From Marinosulfonomonas sp. (GTDB lineage Bacteria; Pseudomonadota; Alphaproteobacteria; Rhodobacterales; Rhodobacteraceae), in contig JAFLKA010000048.1 of assembly GCA_022712735.1 (NCBI GenBank), positions 1-10,193 on the forward strand: DNA of 10,193 nucleotides. Reading direction: 5' to 3'. This document shows, piece by piece, positions 1 to 6,721 of the stretch (positions are counted from its first letter, which is position 1; every line of letters starts with the position of its first letter). The notes below the pieces were generated by a model, which was not told where the DNA came from, did no database searches, and saw only the letters and a program-made list of their open reading frames with translations. A program made the position numbers and the translations under genes.

Positions 1-1142
1 GCCGTGTCGCGCAGGATGGTGACGGGGGCAAAACCGACGATGTTGGCATCGCCGACATAACGCACGCCCAATACCCCGTCGTTATCGAGTGTTAGCGAGG
101 ATTGCGGCAACAGATGCGCCGATGCGCCGTCAGATGCCACAAGGATTTCAACGGTTTGGCCGTCGCGGATCGCAAGGCCGGTGTTGGGCACTTCGACCTC
201 GACGCGAAAGGTGCGGGTGAGCGGGTCGGCAGAGCGTGACAGGAACGTCACCCGCCCGACAACCTCGCCCCCAGTGGCCAGACGTGCGCCCGCCATCGCC
301 CCGACAGTGACGCGGTCAACTTCGGTTTCCGGCGCGAAACCAACCAGTTTGATCGGGTCCAGCTGGATGATCGTGGCGCAATGCGCGCCGGGTTGCAGAA
401 ACTCGCCCAATTCGGCGGTGTCGGTTTCCAGCAGCCCGCCAAAGGGCGCGGTGATGGTCAGGTATTCGATGTCTTTTTCGGTTGCGGCAACGCTGGCTTT
501 GGCAGCCTCGGCGCTGGCCTTGGCTGAAACCACCGTGGCCTTGGCGCTCTCGACACCCGCAAGGGCCGCTTGCAACACGGCCTCGGCTGATGCGGCGCGG
601 GTTTCAGAGGCATAGCCGCTTTGTTGCAAGCGCCGCGCGGCGTTTTCGCTGATTTTGGCCTCGACCAATGTGGCGGCGGCCCCTATTGCGCGGGCTGCCG
701 CCTCGGGCAGGCGGGCCTCGGCCTCGATCAAACGTGCCTTGGCTTCTGCCAAGCGGGATTCGCGGGTGCCGGGGTCCAGTTGGCACAGGGTTTGGCCAGC
801 CTCGATATAGGCGCCTTTGCGCAATGGCGTCGAAATCACTTTGCCGGATGTTTCGGCCATTACGTTGACTTGGCGGGCTGCTTCTGTGCGACCGCGCAGC
901 AAAACCGCACTATCGACGGTTTGGGCGACCGAATGAATGGCCACAACCGAGACAAGGTGCACGGGATCGTCGGATGTGTTTGCGGCGTCCGATATTGCGG
1001 GGGGCGTTGTTTGCTGTTGTGCGGTCATGTCCGTTGAGACCGCTTCATTGCTGGCAAAGCCCAACAGGCGGTCCCGTTCAAACACCAGCAGATATAGAAA
1101 CGCCGAAACCAGGATCGCGATTAGGAAAGGGAGCAGTTTCAT
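1..1142 (-). CDS. RND efflux periplasmic adaptor subunit (membrane fusion protein), 3' end outside window
   Basis: The minus-strand frame is open from an ATG at 1142 to the window edge, giving about 380 residues; the C-terminus is missing. Visible layout: an N-terminal membrane anchor (residues 3-20, hydrophobic, starting MKLLPFLIAIL), a polar linker (35-62), a first lipoyl-like half containing AETSGKVISTPLRKG (96-110) and GQTLCQLDPGTRESRL (116-131), an Ala/Glu/Lys-rich coiled-coil hairpin (about 126-225), the second lipoyl half (YLTITAPFGGLL, 227-238), and a beta-barrel segment with SRSADPLTRTFRVEVEVPN (302-320) and IRDGQTVEILVA. This order is that of AcrA/HlyD-family adaptors, which link an inner-membrane RND pump to an outer-membrane channel. 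GAGG at 1148-1151 (read on the minus strand) sits 5 nt before the ATG and supports this start. The RND pump gene is expected to follow leftwards (inference). Substrate cannot be deduced. A near-palindromic operator lies about 50 bp upstream of the start. Confidence 0.92.
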   Translation of the reverse strand, partial: MKLLPFLIAILVSAFLYLLVFERDRLLGFASNEAVSTDMTAQQQTTPPAISDAANTSDDPVHLVSVVAIHSVAQTVDSAVLLRGRTEAARQVNVMAETSGKVISTPLRKGAYIEAGQTLCQLDPGTRESRLAEAKARLIEAEARLPEAAARAIGAAATLVEAKISENAARRLQQSGYASETRAASAEAVLQAALAGVESAKATVVSAKASAEAAKASVAATEKDIEYLTITAPFGGLLETDTAELGEFLQPGAHCATIIQLDPIKLVGFAPETEVDRVTVGAMAGARLATGGEVVGRVTFLSRSADPLTRTFRVEVEVPNTGLAIRDGQTVEILVASDGASAHLLPQSSLTLDNDGVLGVRYVGDANIVGFAPVTILRDT

Positions 1143-1192
1143 TCAAGCCTCGTTTGTGCGGATCGCTCAGGTGAATTTACCCGACGTCATTT

Positions 1193-1216
1193 TAACTAAA
1201 CTATACAGTTCAGTTA
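1193..1216. promoter_or_regulatory. 24-bp near-perfect palindrome, probable TetR-type operator of the efflux gene
   Basis: The left half is TAACTAAACTAT and the right half ACAGTTCAGTTA; 10 of 12 positions pair across the centre (between 1204 and 1205). Each half contains ACT/AGT repeats spaced like the inverted boxes bound by TetR/AcrR-family repressors, which commonly control RND adaptor genes. It lies 51 bp upstream of the minus-strand adaptor ATG and 145 bp upstream of the plus-strand gene, so control of the efflux gene is more likely. On the minus strand a TTGCAT (1226-1221) and TATAGT (1205-1200, 15-nt spacer) could form a promoter overlapped by the palindrome, but the spacing is short. 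No regulator gene is present inside the window. Confidence 0.55.
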
Positions 1217-1267
1217 GCGAATGCAACGGGCAAATTACAAGGATGGTTTGCAATGGCGCGCTGCCCC

Positions 1268-1296
1268 TTGGCAAAGTCTATTGTGATAGGTAAAAC
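1268..1296 (+). promoter_or_regulatory. possible promoter of the YfgM-like/bamB operon
   Basis: TTGGCA at 1268-1273 and TAAAAC at 1291-1296 are separated by 17 nt, about 65 bp upstream of the GTG start at 1361. Both hexamers match the sigma-70 consensus only partly (four or five of six positions), so this is a weak prediction from spacing and position. Confidence 0.25.
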
Positions 1297-1360
1297 ATCG
1301 TTAGAAAATATCAAGCCGTAACGCATACAGGGGTGTGCGAAGGCGTCAGGGGAATGTGCC

Positions 1361-2017
1361 GTGAGCGAGACAGACAGTTTTATCGAAGAAGTCAGCGAAG
1401 AGGTGCGTCGCGACAAGTTGTTTGCGTTGATGCGCAAATATGCTTGGGTCGGTGTTTTGGCGATTTTGCTGCTGGTTGGTGGTGCGGCCTATAATGAATG
1501 GGCCAAGGCCCGCGATATGACAGCGGCACAGAATTTCGGCGACAGCCTGCTGCAAGCGCTGGAACTGGACGATAGCGGTGCGCGTGCAGCGGCACTGGCC
1601 AAGGTTGACGCGGGGGATGCGGGGGCGCAATCGCTGTTGGCGATGCTGCAGGCCGCCAATGCACAAGCCGCAGGCGACAAGGCAGCCGCAACGGCGGCGC
1701 TGGCAGGGGTGGCGGATGATGCGACCCAACCCAAGGCCTACCGCGATCTGGCCACGCTAAAGCTGGTATTGCTGGCGGGCAGCGACATGGCAGCGGACGT
1801 GCGCCGTGCTAAACTGGCGACACTGGCGATTGCCGGTGCCCCGTTCCGCCTGTTGGCCGAAGAACAGCTGGCCATGCTGGATGTCGAGGAAGGCAACAAT
1901 GATGCAGCTATTACCCGCCTAAAGGATATTATTAGCGATGTTGAGGTGACAGCAGGCTTGCGCAATCGCGCGTCACAGTTGATTGTGGTGTTGGGTGGAG
2001 AAATTGACGCCTCGTAA
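1361..2017 (+). CDS. YfgM-like membrane-anchored TPR-repeat protein
   Basis: A 218-aa protein with an acidic/basic cytoplasmic N-terminus (SETDSFIEEVSEEVRRDKL), one transmembrane helix (about 28-44, WVGVLAILLLVGGAAY) and an Ala-rich helical region typical of the TPR_21/YfgM family. In Escherichia coli, YfgM is a single-span inner-membrane protein with periplasmic TPRs that associates with the SecYEG translocon and PpiD and is encoded directly upstream of bamB. The same order is seen here. The start is GTG at 1361, supported by AGGGGA at 1348-1353 with a 7-nt spacer; the ATG at 1355 is out of frame. The gene ends at TAA 2015-2017, 73 bp before bamB, so the two are probably co-transcribed. The function is transferred from family and position; pairwise identity cannot be judged here. 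GC is similar to that of bamB. Confidence 0.82.
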   Translation: MSETDSFIEEVSEEVRRDKLFALMRKYAWVGVLAILLLVGGAAYNEWAKARDMTAAQNFGDSLLQALELDDSGARAAALAKVDAGDAGAQSLLAMLQAANAQAAGDKAAATAALAGVADDATQPKAYRDLATLKLVLLAGSDMAADVRRAKLATLAIAGAPFRLLAEEQLAMLDVEEGNNDAAITRLKDIISDVEVTAGLRNRASQLIVVLGGEIDAS

Positions 2018-2090
2018 ATACGGGGCGCAGGGGGCAAGCGTGACAGACTATGAACGCAAGATCGAGCGACAAGAAAAAGGTGCAAATGCC

Positions 2091-3437
2091 ATGAAGCTGA
2101 CCCGGATAATTGCAGGGGCGGCCATTGTTGGCCTGCTTGTTGGTTGTGCGAAACGCGAAGTGATTCTGCCAGGCGAACGTCTGGACCTGCGCAGCCCGCT
2201 TGTCGAGGTTGCAGGGCAGGATGACGGAGCGACGGTTGCGGCAACGACGGCAGAAGTTGTAAACCGTGCCGTGCCGATCAATCTGCCCGCCACAGTGAAC
2301 CACAGTGAATGGACCCACCGCAACGGCACACCGGAACACAAGATCACCCATCCGGCGCTTGCAAAGAACCTGACCCACATCTGGAGCGCCTCGATTGGGG
2401 CGGGCGAAAGCCGCAAGTACCGGATCACGGCTGATCCTGTTGTTTCAGCCGGACGCATATTCACGCTGGATGCGCAGGCCGGTGTTATGGCCCATTCAAC
2501 CAGCGGGGCTGTGATCTGGTCGCATGACCTGACGCCCGCCTCTGACAAATCCGGCGAAGCCTCGGGCGGCGGATTGGCCGTTGACGGCAATACGGTCTAT
2601 GCCACGACGGGGTATGGCGCATTGGTGGCGCTGGATGCAGCCACTGGCGCTGAACGCTGGGTGCAAAAACTGGATGCGTCTGCCACGGGTGCGCCAACCG
2701 TGCGCGGTGATCTGGTCTATGTGACATCGCGCGACAGCCGTGCCTGGGCGATCAGCACCAAGGATGGCCGGATCAAATGGCAACTGCCAGGATCGCCAAC
2801 ACCATCGGTGATGGTTGGCGGCACGGCACCGGCGGTCACGGATAAATTTGCGGTCTTTCCTTTTGGATCGGGCGAGTTGATTGCTGCGTTTCGCCAAGGC
2901 GGGGTGCGCACATGGGCATCCTCGGTGTCGGGCAAGCGGCGTGGCCGCGCCTATGCCGGTATCACCGACATAACCGGTGATCCGGTGGTCGCCAACGGCG
3001 TGGTCTACGCAGGCAGCCAATCGGGGCGCATTGTCGCGCTTGATCTGGGCAGCGGCGAGCGGATATGGACCGCCACGGAGGGCGCCTACAGCCCCGTGTG
3101 GCCTGTGGGTGGATCGGTGTTTCTGGTCAGTGACGAGGCAAATCTGGTGCGGCTTGATGCTGCCACCGGTGAACGTATCTGGGCCGTTGAAATGCCCTAT
3201 TACACACGAGAAAAAGTGCGCCGCCGCAAGGCCGTGTTTGCGCATTACGGCCCGGTTCTGGCCGGTGGTCGTCTGGTCGTGGCCAGCAATGACGGTGTGA
3301 TCCGGTCCTTCAATCCGGTTGATGGCGCATTGATTGGCACAGTCGATATTCCCGGCGGGGCGACAACCAATCCGGTCATTGTGGGTGGTGTTATGTATGT
3401 GGTGTCAACGAAAGGACTGTTGCACGCCTTTCGATAG
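2091..3437 (+). CDS. bamB: outer-membrane assembly lipoprotein BamB (PQQ-like beta-propeller)
   Basis: The 448-aa product starts at ATG 2091 with a classical lipoprotein signal: MKLTRIIAGA, a hydrophobic core, and lipobox LVGC with Cys19 as the lipidated residue. The mature part carries repeated PQQ-type blades, seen as LDAATGAERW (181-190), STKDGRIKW (222-230), LDLGSGERIW (317-326) and LDAATGERIW (355-364), as expected for an eight-bladed propeller. BamB is a scaffold lipoprotein of the BAM complex that folds beta-barrel proteins into the outer membrane, acting on the periplasmic face. The frame is open further upstream (a GTG at 2040 has a G-rich sequence before it), but only the 2091 start puts the signal peptide at the N-terminus. 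Its own Shine-Dalgarno is weak (AAGG at 2077-2080). It lies downstream of the YfgM-like gene, as in E. coli, but lux genes follow instead of der. Confidence 0.9.
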   Translation: MKLTRIIAGAAIVGLLVGCAKREVILPGERLDLRSPLVEVAGQDDGATVAATTAEVVNRAVPINLPATVNHSEWTHRNGTPEHKITHPALAKNLTHIWSASIGAGESRKYRITADPVVSAGRIFTLDAQAGVMAHSTSGAVIWSHDLTPASDKSGEASGGGLAVDGNTVYATTGYGALVALDAATGAERWVQKLDASATGAPTVRGDLVYVTSRDSRAWAISTKDGRIKWQLPGSPTPSVMVGGTAPAVTDKFAVFPFGSGELIAAFRQGGVRTWASSVSGKRRGRAYAGITDITGDPVVANGVVYAGSQSGRIVALDLGSGERIWTATEGAYSPVWPVGGSVFLVSDEANLVRLDAATGERIWAVEMPYYTREKVRRRKAVFAHYGPVLAGGRLVVASNDGVIRSFNPVDGALIGTVDIPGGATTNPVIVGGVMYVVSTKGLLHAFR

Positions 3438-3455
3438 TTCGAGGAAAGGAGAAAT

Positions 3456-3515
3456 ATGACATTCTATCACCCTTTATGGTTGATCTTTAGTCTAGCGACA
3501 GGCACATTGAAATAA
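3456..3515 (+). CDS. 19-aa leader ORF translationally coupled to luxR
   Basis: ATG 3456 is preceded by a strong Shine-Dalgarno, AAAGGAG at 3445-3451, 4 nt away. The ORF encodes MTFYHPLWLIFSLATGTLK and stops at TAA 3513-3515. The last A of this stop is the first base of the luxR ATG (TAATG), the classic arrangement for termination-reinitiation. luxR has no ribosome-binding sequence of its own (GGCACATTGAAATA precedes it), while a TAG at 3488 closes the luxR frame upstream, so luxR cannot begin earlier. I infer that ribosomes load at this leader and hand over to luxR. The peptide is hydrophobic and aromatic, and I recognise no family. It might also be only a loading ORF with no peptide function. 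It begins 18 nt after the bamB stop, so the leader is likely to lie on the bamB transcript. Confidence 0.55.
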   Translation: MTFYHPLWLIFSLATGTLK

Positions 3516-4126
3516 TGTTCTTGGGCAAGGCTTTAGATACAGCTTTTGATGAGCTAGGTGAAATCGCCCCCGCAGGTTTTGCGGCAGGGCTGAAGCTTCG
3601 CTTTTCAGGTCCGGCACTGGTCAGGGATACATACCCTGCCGAGTGGAAAGAACATTATGCAGAAAGCCTGATGGCATATTGGGATCCGGTGGTTGTCTGG
3701 TCATTGACCAACACCGGTCACAGGCGTTGGAGCGAGTTGAAAATACCCGATCCGATGAACATTATGGGTAAGGCGGCTGAATACGGCATGAACTATGGTG
3801 TGGTGATTTCACTGGGGCAAATATCCAAACGCTCCATGTTGGGGTTTGCGCGTTCTGACCGCGAATTCACCGACGACGAAATCCACCATGCGATAGACGT
3901 ATTCACCCGCATCCATGACCTTGTGACCGAATCCAAGACCCTGACAAAAAATCAGGCTGATGCATTGAGACTGATCGCTGGGGGCGATTTACATAGTGCT
4001 GCTTCTGAAAAACTGGGAATATCTGAAAGTGCGTTAAAGGCGAGGCTAAAGTCTGCGCGCACACGTATGAACGCCCGGTCGACAGCCGAAGCCATAACAC
4101 GGGCAACAGAACAGAATCTGCTATAG
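3515..4126 (+). CDS. luxR: LuxR-type quorum-sensing transcriptional regulator
   Basis: A 203-aa protein of the two-domain LuxR family. The N-terminal autoinducer-binding domain (about 15-135) shows the conserved ligand-pocket pattern: W44 and Y48, D57-P58 and W72 have exactly the spacing of TraR W57, Y61, D70-P71 and W85; G95 probably corresponds to TraR G113. The C-terminal helix-turn-helix (about 142-200) contains LTKNQADALRLIAGG and EKLGISESALKARLKSARTRM. The usual Glu of the LTxRE motif is Gln147 here, which I believe is common in Rhodobacterales members. The protein should bind an acyl-homoserine lactone and regulate promoters, probably including its own locus. ATG 3515 is the only reasonable start, since the frame is closed by TAG at 3488; translation probably depends on the overlapping leader ORF. 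Its gene is followed after 45 bp by luxI. GC (about 52-57% in sampled lines) is below that of bamB. Confidence 0.9.
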   Translation: MFLGKALDTAFDELGEIAPAGFAAGLKLRFSGPALVRDTYPAEWKEHYAESLMAYWDPVVVWSLTNTGHRRWSELKIPDPMNIMGKAAEYGMNYGVVISLGQISKRSMLGFARSDREFTDDEIHHAIDVFTRIHDLVTESKTLTKNQADALRLIAGGDLHSAASEKLGISESALKARLKSARTRMNARSTAEAITRATEQNLL

Positions 4127-4129
4127 GCC

Positions 4130-4165
4130 GCCTCCTGAATTAGACCACCCACGCCGTAAGGAGGC
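4130..4165 (+). promoter_or_regulatory. stem-loop hiding the luxI Shine-Dalgarno
   Basis: GCCTCCT at 4130-4136 is perfectly complementary to AGGAGGC at 4159-4165, leaving a 22-nt loop. The right arm is the luxI ribosome-binding site (TAAGGAGG, 4157-4164; ATG at 4172 after a 7-nt spacer). The left arm begins only 3 nt after the luxR stop at 4124-4126, so a ribosome terminating on luxR would cover it and free the luxI site. That makes luxI translation depend on luxR translation (inference). Six of the seven pairs, by sequence, include five G-C pairs, so the stem should be stable despite the long loop; no folding calculation was run. Confidence 0.5.
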
Positions 4166-4171
4166 ACTATA

Positions 4172-4762
4172 ATGCAAGCTACAACTCTGTCTTTTAGTAA
4201 TATGCATATGCATGGTGAACTGTTTGGAAACATCTTTCGGGCGCGCCATGATGTGTTTGTTGAACGTAACAAATGGGCGCTAACCAACGCCGAGGGGATG
4301 GAATACGACCAATATGACACCCCCGCCAGCCGCTGGATTGCCATCCATGATGAAAATAAAAAGGTGCTTGCGGGTATCCGGCTGACACCCACCACGGCGC
4401 AAAACGGGGTTTATACCTATATGATCCGTGACGCACAGTTGGGTTTGCTTGACAGTATTCCTGAAAACATCATGGACGAGCCAGCGCCGGTTAGTGCGGA
4501 TGTCTGGGAAGGCACGCGGATATTTGTCACCCAAGGGGTTCCGGGCAAAGAAAGATTTCGCATCCATGTGCAACTGGTGCACCAGATGATCGAGGCGGCA
4601 CAGGAACTGGGCGCAAAACGGATTATCGGCATCATTCCCCACACCATGTGCAAGGCTGGCAAACGCATGGGCGTAGATATATGCGAGGCGGGACCGGTGA
4701 TGGATATCGACGGGCAAACCAATGTTTGCGTTTCAATCAACGTAAAGCCAAAGCTGCATTAA
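4172..4762 (+). CDS. luxI: acyl-homoserine-lactone synthase (LuxI family)
   Basis: A 196-aa LuxI-type autoinducer synthase, which makes acyl-homoserine lactone from S-adenosylmethionine and an acyl carrier (acyl-ACP, in some members acyl-CoA) in the cytoplasm. The conserved residues of the family are all visible: R25, F29 and W35 in RARHDVFVERNKW, E44, D46 and D49 in EGMEYDQYD, R70 in LAGIRLTPTTA, and E113 and R116 in WEGTRIF. Length is normal. The start ATG 4172 has a very strong Shine-Dalgarno (TAAGGAGG) that can be sequestered by a stem with the sequence just after luxR. It is in the same direction as luxR, and the pair forms a signal-maker/receiver module. Local GC is low (about 45-55%), and codons 11-14 (MHMH) form a 12-bp perfect palindrome (4202-4213). 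The chain length and oxidation of the signal cannot be read from sequence. Confidence 0.93.
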   Translation: MQATTLSFSNMHMHGELFGNIFRARHDVFVERNKWALTNAEGMEYDQYDTPASRWIAIHDENKKVLAGIRLTPTTAQNGVYTYMIRDAQLGLLDSIPENIMDEPAPVSADVWEGTRIFVTQGVPGKERFRIHVQLVHQMIEAAQELGAKRIIGIIPHTMCKAGKRMGVDICEAGPVMDIDGQTNVCVSINVKPKLH

Positions 4763-4794
4763 CTGTTGTTACGGGCCTGTTGCCATCAATTATA

Positions 4795-4823
4795 TTGACG
4801 GCGGGCCAAGGCAGGGGTTTTAG
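4795..4823 (+). promoter_or_regulatory. possible promoter for der
   Basis: TTGACG at 4795-4800 is a good -35 hexamer; 17 nt later TTTTAG (4818-4823) is a poor -10. It lies in the 115-bp gap between luxI and der, about 55 bp before the der ATG, and would let the essential gene der be expressed independently of the lux block. No clear terminator or lux-box palindrome was found in this gap. Confidence 0.25.
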
Positions 4824-4877
4824 TTGGCACAGCTTTGCTGTATCGCAAGCCACTTGACCTGCCATTCGGAGCAAAAG

Positions 4878-6332
4878 ATGAGCTTTACACTCGCCATAGT
4901 GGGGCGCCCGAATGTGGGCAAGTCCACCCTGTTCAACCGCCTTGTCGGTAAACGACTGGCGCTGGTCGATGACCAGCCCGGCGTAACGCGCGATTTGCGC
5001 GAGGGTGCGGCGCGTTTGGGGGACTTGCGGTTTACCGTGATTGACACCGCAGGGCTTGAGGAGGTGACGGATGAAAGCCTGCAAGGGCGGATGCGCCGAC
5101 TGACCGAACGTGCGGTGGATATGGCCGATGTTTGCCTCTTTATGATTGATGCGCGGGTCGGGGTGAATCCAACGGACGAATTTTTTGCGGGCCTGCTGCG
5201 AAAGCGGGCGAAACACGTGATTTTGGTGGCGAACAAGGGCGAGGGACGTGCGGCGGATGCGGGCGTGATCGAGGCGTATTCTTTGGGTCTGGGCGAACCT
5301 TTGCGCCTGTCGGCTGAACATGGCGAGGGGATGAGCGAACTGCTGTCGATCCTGATGCCTTTGGTGGATGAGTTTGAGAAAACTGCCAAGAATGACACAC
5401 CGGAAACCGATGTCGAAGTGAATGAGGAGGACGCGGATGCGCCGCGGGTTCCGACCAAGGAAAAGCCGCTGCAAATCGCCGTGGTTGGCCGCCCGAATGC
5501 GGGCAAATCAACGCTGATCAACCAGATGCTGGGCGAAGAGCGTTTGCTGACCGGCCCCGAGGCGGGGATTACCCGTGATGCGATTTCGGTGCAGATGGAA
5601 TGGGACGGCGTGCCGATCCGGATGTTTGACACCGCAGGCATGCGCAAAAAAGCGCGGGTGCAGGAAAAGCTGGAAAAGCTATCGGTTTCGGACGGGCTGC
5701 GGGCGGTGAAATTCGCCGAGGTGGTGATCGTGCTGATTGACGCCGAAATCCCGTTTGAGCAACAGGATTTGCGCATTGCCGACCTTGCCGAACGCGAAGG
5801 GCGTGCGGTGGTTCTGGCGGTGAATAAATGGGACTCTGAACGCCATAAACAAAAGAAACTCAAGGACTTGCGCGAGTCTTTTGAACGTCTTTTGCCGCAA
5901 CTCCGCGGCGCACCTTTGGTGACGGTATCGGCCAAAACCGGTAAAGGGATGGACCGTCTGCAAGAGGCGGTGATGAAGGCGCACGAGATCTGGAACCGCC
6001 GCGTTACCACAGCCCAGTTGAACCGCTGGCTGATTGATATGGTTGAGGCCCATCCGCCGCCCGCCCCCGCAGGCCGCAGGATTAAACTGCGCTATATGAC
6101 CCAAGCCAAAACCCGCCCGCCGGGCTTTGTGGTGATGTGTTCGATGCCGGAAAAACTGCCTGCCTCCTATTCACGGTATCTGGTGAACGGGCTGCGTGAA
6201 AGTTTCGATATGCCCGGCACGCCGATCCGGCTGTGGATGCGATCACAGGCCGAATCGAACCCCTTTAAGAACAAGAAAAAAGCCACGCCCAGCCGTCTGC
6301 GCAAGCATTTGGACAAGCCATCGCATTCATAA
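4878..6332 (+). CDS. der: ribosome-assembly GTPase Der (EngA), double Era-like GTPase
   Basis: A 484-aa protein with two tandem GTPase domains and a KH-like C-terminal domain, the unique architecture of Der/EngA, an essential GTPase in 50S subunit maturation. First domain: P-loop GRPNVGKS (9-16), GVTRD (35-39), DTAG (56-59), NKGE (119-122), SAE (145-147). An acidic linker (about 165-195) follows. Second domain: GRPNAGKS (204-211), GITRD, DTAG (251-254), NKWD (316-319), SAK (351-353). The KH-like domain spans about 380-465, followed by a basic tail. The G4 motif of the first domain ends in Glu rather than the canonical Asp of NKxD, a substitution I believe is usual in alphaproteobacterial Der. 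ATG 4878 is chosen because it starts with [12 protein letters not shown] and has GGAG with a 6-nt spacer; the frame extends upstream to 4824 without support. In E. coli der follows bamB directly; here luxRI intervene. Confidence 0.96.
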   Translation: MSFTLAIVGRPNVGKSTLFNRLVGKRLALVDDQPGVTRDLREGAARLGDLRFTVIDTAGLEEVTDESLQGRMRRLTERAVDMADVCLFMIDARVGVNPTDEFFAGLLRKRAKHVILVANKGEGRAADAGVIEAYSLGLGEPLRLSAEHGEGMSELLSILMPLVDEFEKTAKNDTPETDVEVNEEDADAPRVPTKEKPLQIAVVGRPNAGKSTLINQMLGEERLLTGPEAGITRDAISVQMEWDGVPIRMFDTAGMRKKARVQEKLEKLSVSDGLRAVKFAEVVIVLIDAEIPFEQQDLRIADLAEREGRAVVLAVNKWDSERHKQKKLKDLRESFERLLPQLRGAPLVTVSAKTGKGMDRLQEAVMKAHEIWNRRVTTAQLNRWLIDMVEAHPPPAPAGRRIKLRYMTQAKTRPPGFVVMCSMPEKLPASYSRYLVNGLRESFDMPGTPIRLWMRSQAESNPFKNKKKATPSRLRKHLDKPSHS

Positions 6333-6335
6333 AGG

Positions 6336-6376
6336 GCCGCTAACGCGGCGCTGCGTTCTCTCGGGGACAAGCCCGA
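6336..6376 (+). terminator. two small hairpins after der, possible weak terminator
   Basis: GCCGC (6336-6340) pairs with GCGGC (6345-6349) across a TAAC loop, and TCGGG (6361-6365) pairs with CCCGA (6372-6376) across a 6-nt loop, starting 3 nt after the der stop. Neither is followed by a T-run, so they do not form a textbook intrinsic terminator; they may stabilise the 3' end. Confidence 0.25.
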
Positions 6377-6408
6377 AGGCGAGTTTGCAACGTAATGATT
6401 TCCCTACC

Positions 6409-6438
6409 TTGCGCATATTTGAACTCTGCTCGTAGAAT
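6409..6438 (+). promoter_or_regulatory. possible promoter of the small lipoprotein gene
   Basis: TAGAAT (6433-6438, five of six consensus positions) is preceded after 18 nt by TTGCGC (6409-6414, only the TTG matches). The region 6378-6476 is AT-rich compared with the end of der and leads to the ATG at 6477. The -10 is good but the -35 is weak. Confidence 0.3.
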
Positions 6439-6476
6439 TATTCCAATACTTCAGCATTATTTCACAGGAAATTTCC

Positions 6477-6659
6477 ATGATGCGTATTGTTTTAACTTTA
6501 TCAGCCAGCGTTCTGGTTTGGGCTTGTATGGAAACACCTGAACCGTCAGCCAGCAGAGCCGACCGCAGCAAGCTACCAAGCCCGATTGTAATGGTAGGCG
6601 ATGCCGCAGCAGGAACGATTGCGGCAAATGAGCTGATACCGTTCGAACTGGTGGCCTAA
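6477..6659 (+). CDS. small putative lipoprotein of unknown function
   Basis: A 60-aa ORF starting MMRIVLTLSASVLVWAC: a short basic start, a hydrophobic core and a lipobox-like VWAC with Cys17. The Trp at -2 is unusual, so lipidation is probable rather than certain. The mature part (METPEPSASRADRSKLPSPIVMVGDAAAGTIAANELIPFELVA, given here in outline: Pro/Ser-rich linker 18-28, then SPIVMVGDAAAGTIAA at 35-50) has no domain I recognise. AGGAA at 6466-6470 is suitably placed for the ATG at 6477 or the next one at 6480. It stands alone between der and the desaturase, with its own promoter-like sequence. It would be anchored in a periplasm-facing membrane. It could be a remnant of a longer protein, but it ends cleanly at TAA 6657-6659. 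Confidence 0.5.
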   Translation: MMRIVLTLSASVLVWACMETPEPSASRADRSKLPSPIVMVGDAAAGTIAANELIPFELVA

Positions 6660-6721
6660 GGGCTCACCTGTCTGAACGGTGCCATAGGCGTATCCCATTC
6701 GGTGGTTAACATTGTTTTTTT

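Noticed and set aside
181..1293. Plus-strand frames over the efflux adaptor
   Set aside because: The minus strand is open without interruption for 380 codons and shows adaptor-family motifs; the plus-strand frames are low-complexity shadows.
3438..3515. A lux box upstream of luxR
   Set aside because: I searched for a roughly 20-bp inverted repeat with CTG/CAG arms and found none, neither here nor in the luxI-der gap; an operator may lie elsewhere or be too degenerate to see.
3456..3520. Leader ORF as a frameshifted N-terminus of luxR
   Set aside because: luxR is full length from 3515 with the ligand-pocket residues at normal distance from its start, so no missing N-terminus needs to be explained.
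4119..4122. Weak first-domain G4 motif (NKGE) of Der as a loss-of-function sign (residues 119-122 of the protein, not window bases)
   Set aside because: All other GTPase motifs are intact and Glu in this position is, to my knowledge, common in alphaproteobacterial Der.
4820..6010. Long open frame of 396 codons on the minus strand opposite der
   Set aside because: It is antisense to a complete, motif-rich der; the protein is Ser/Arg-rich with no domain, as expected for a shadow frame in GC-rich DNA.
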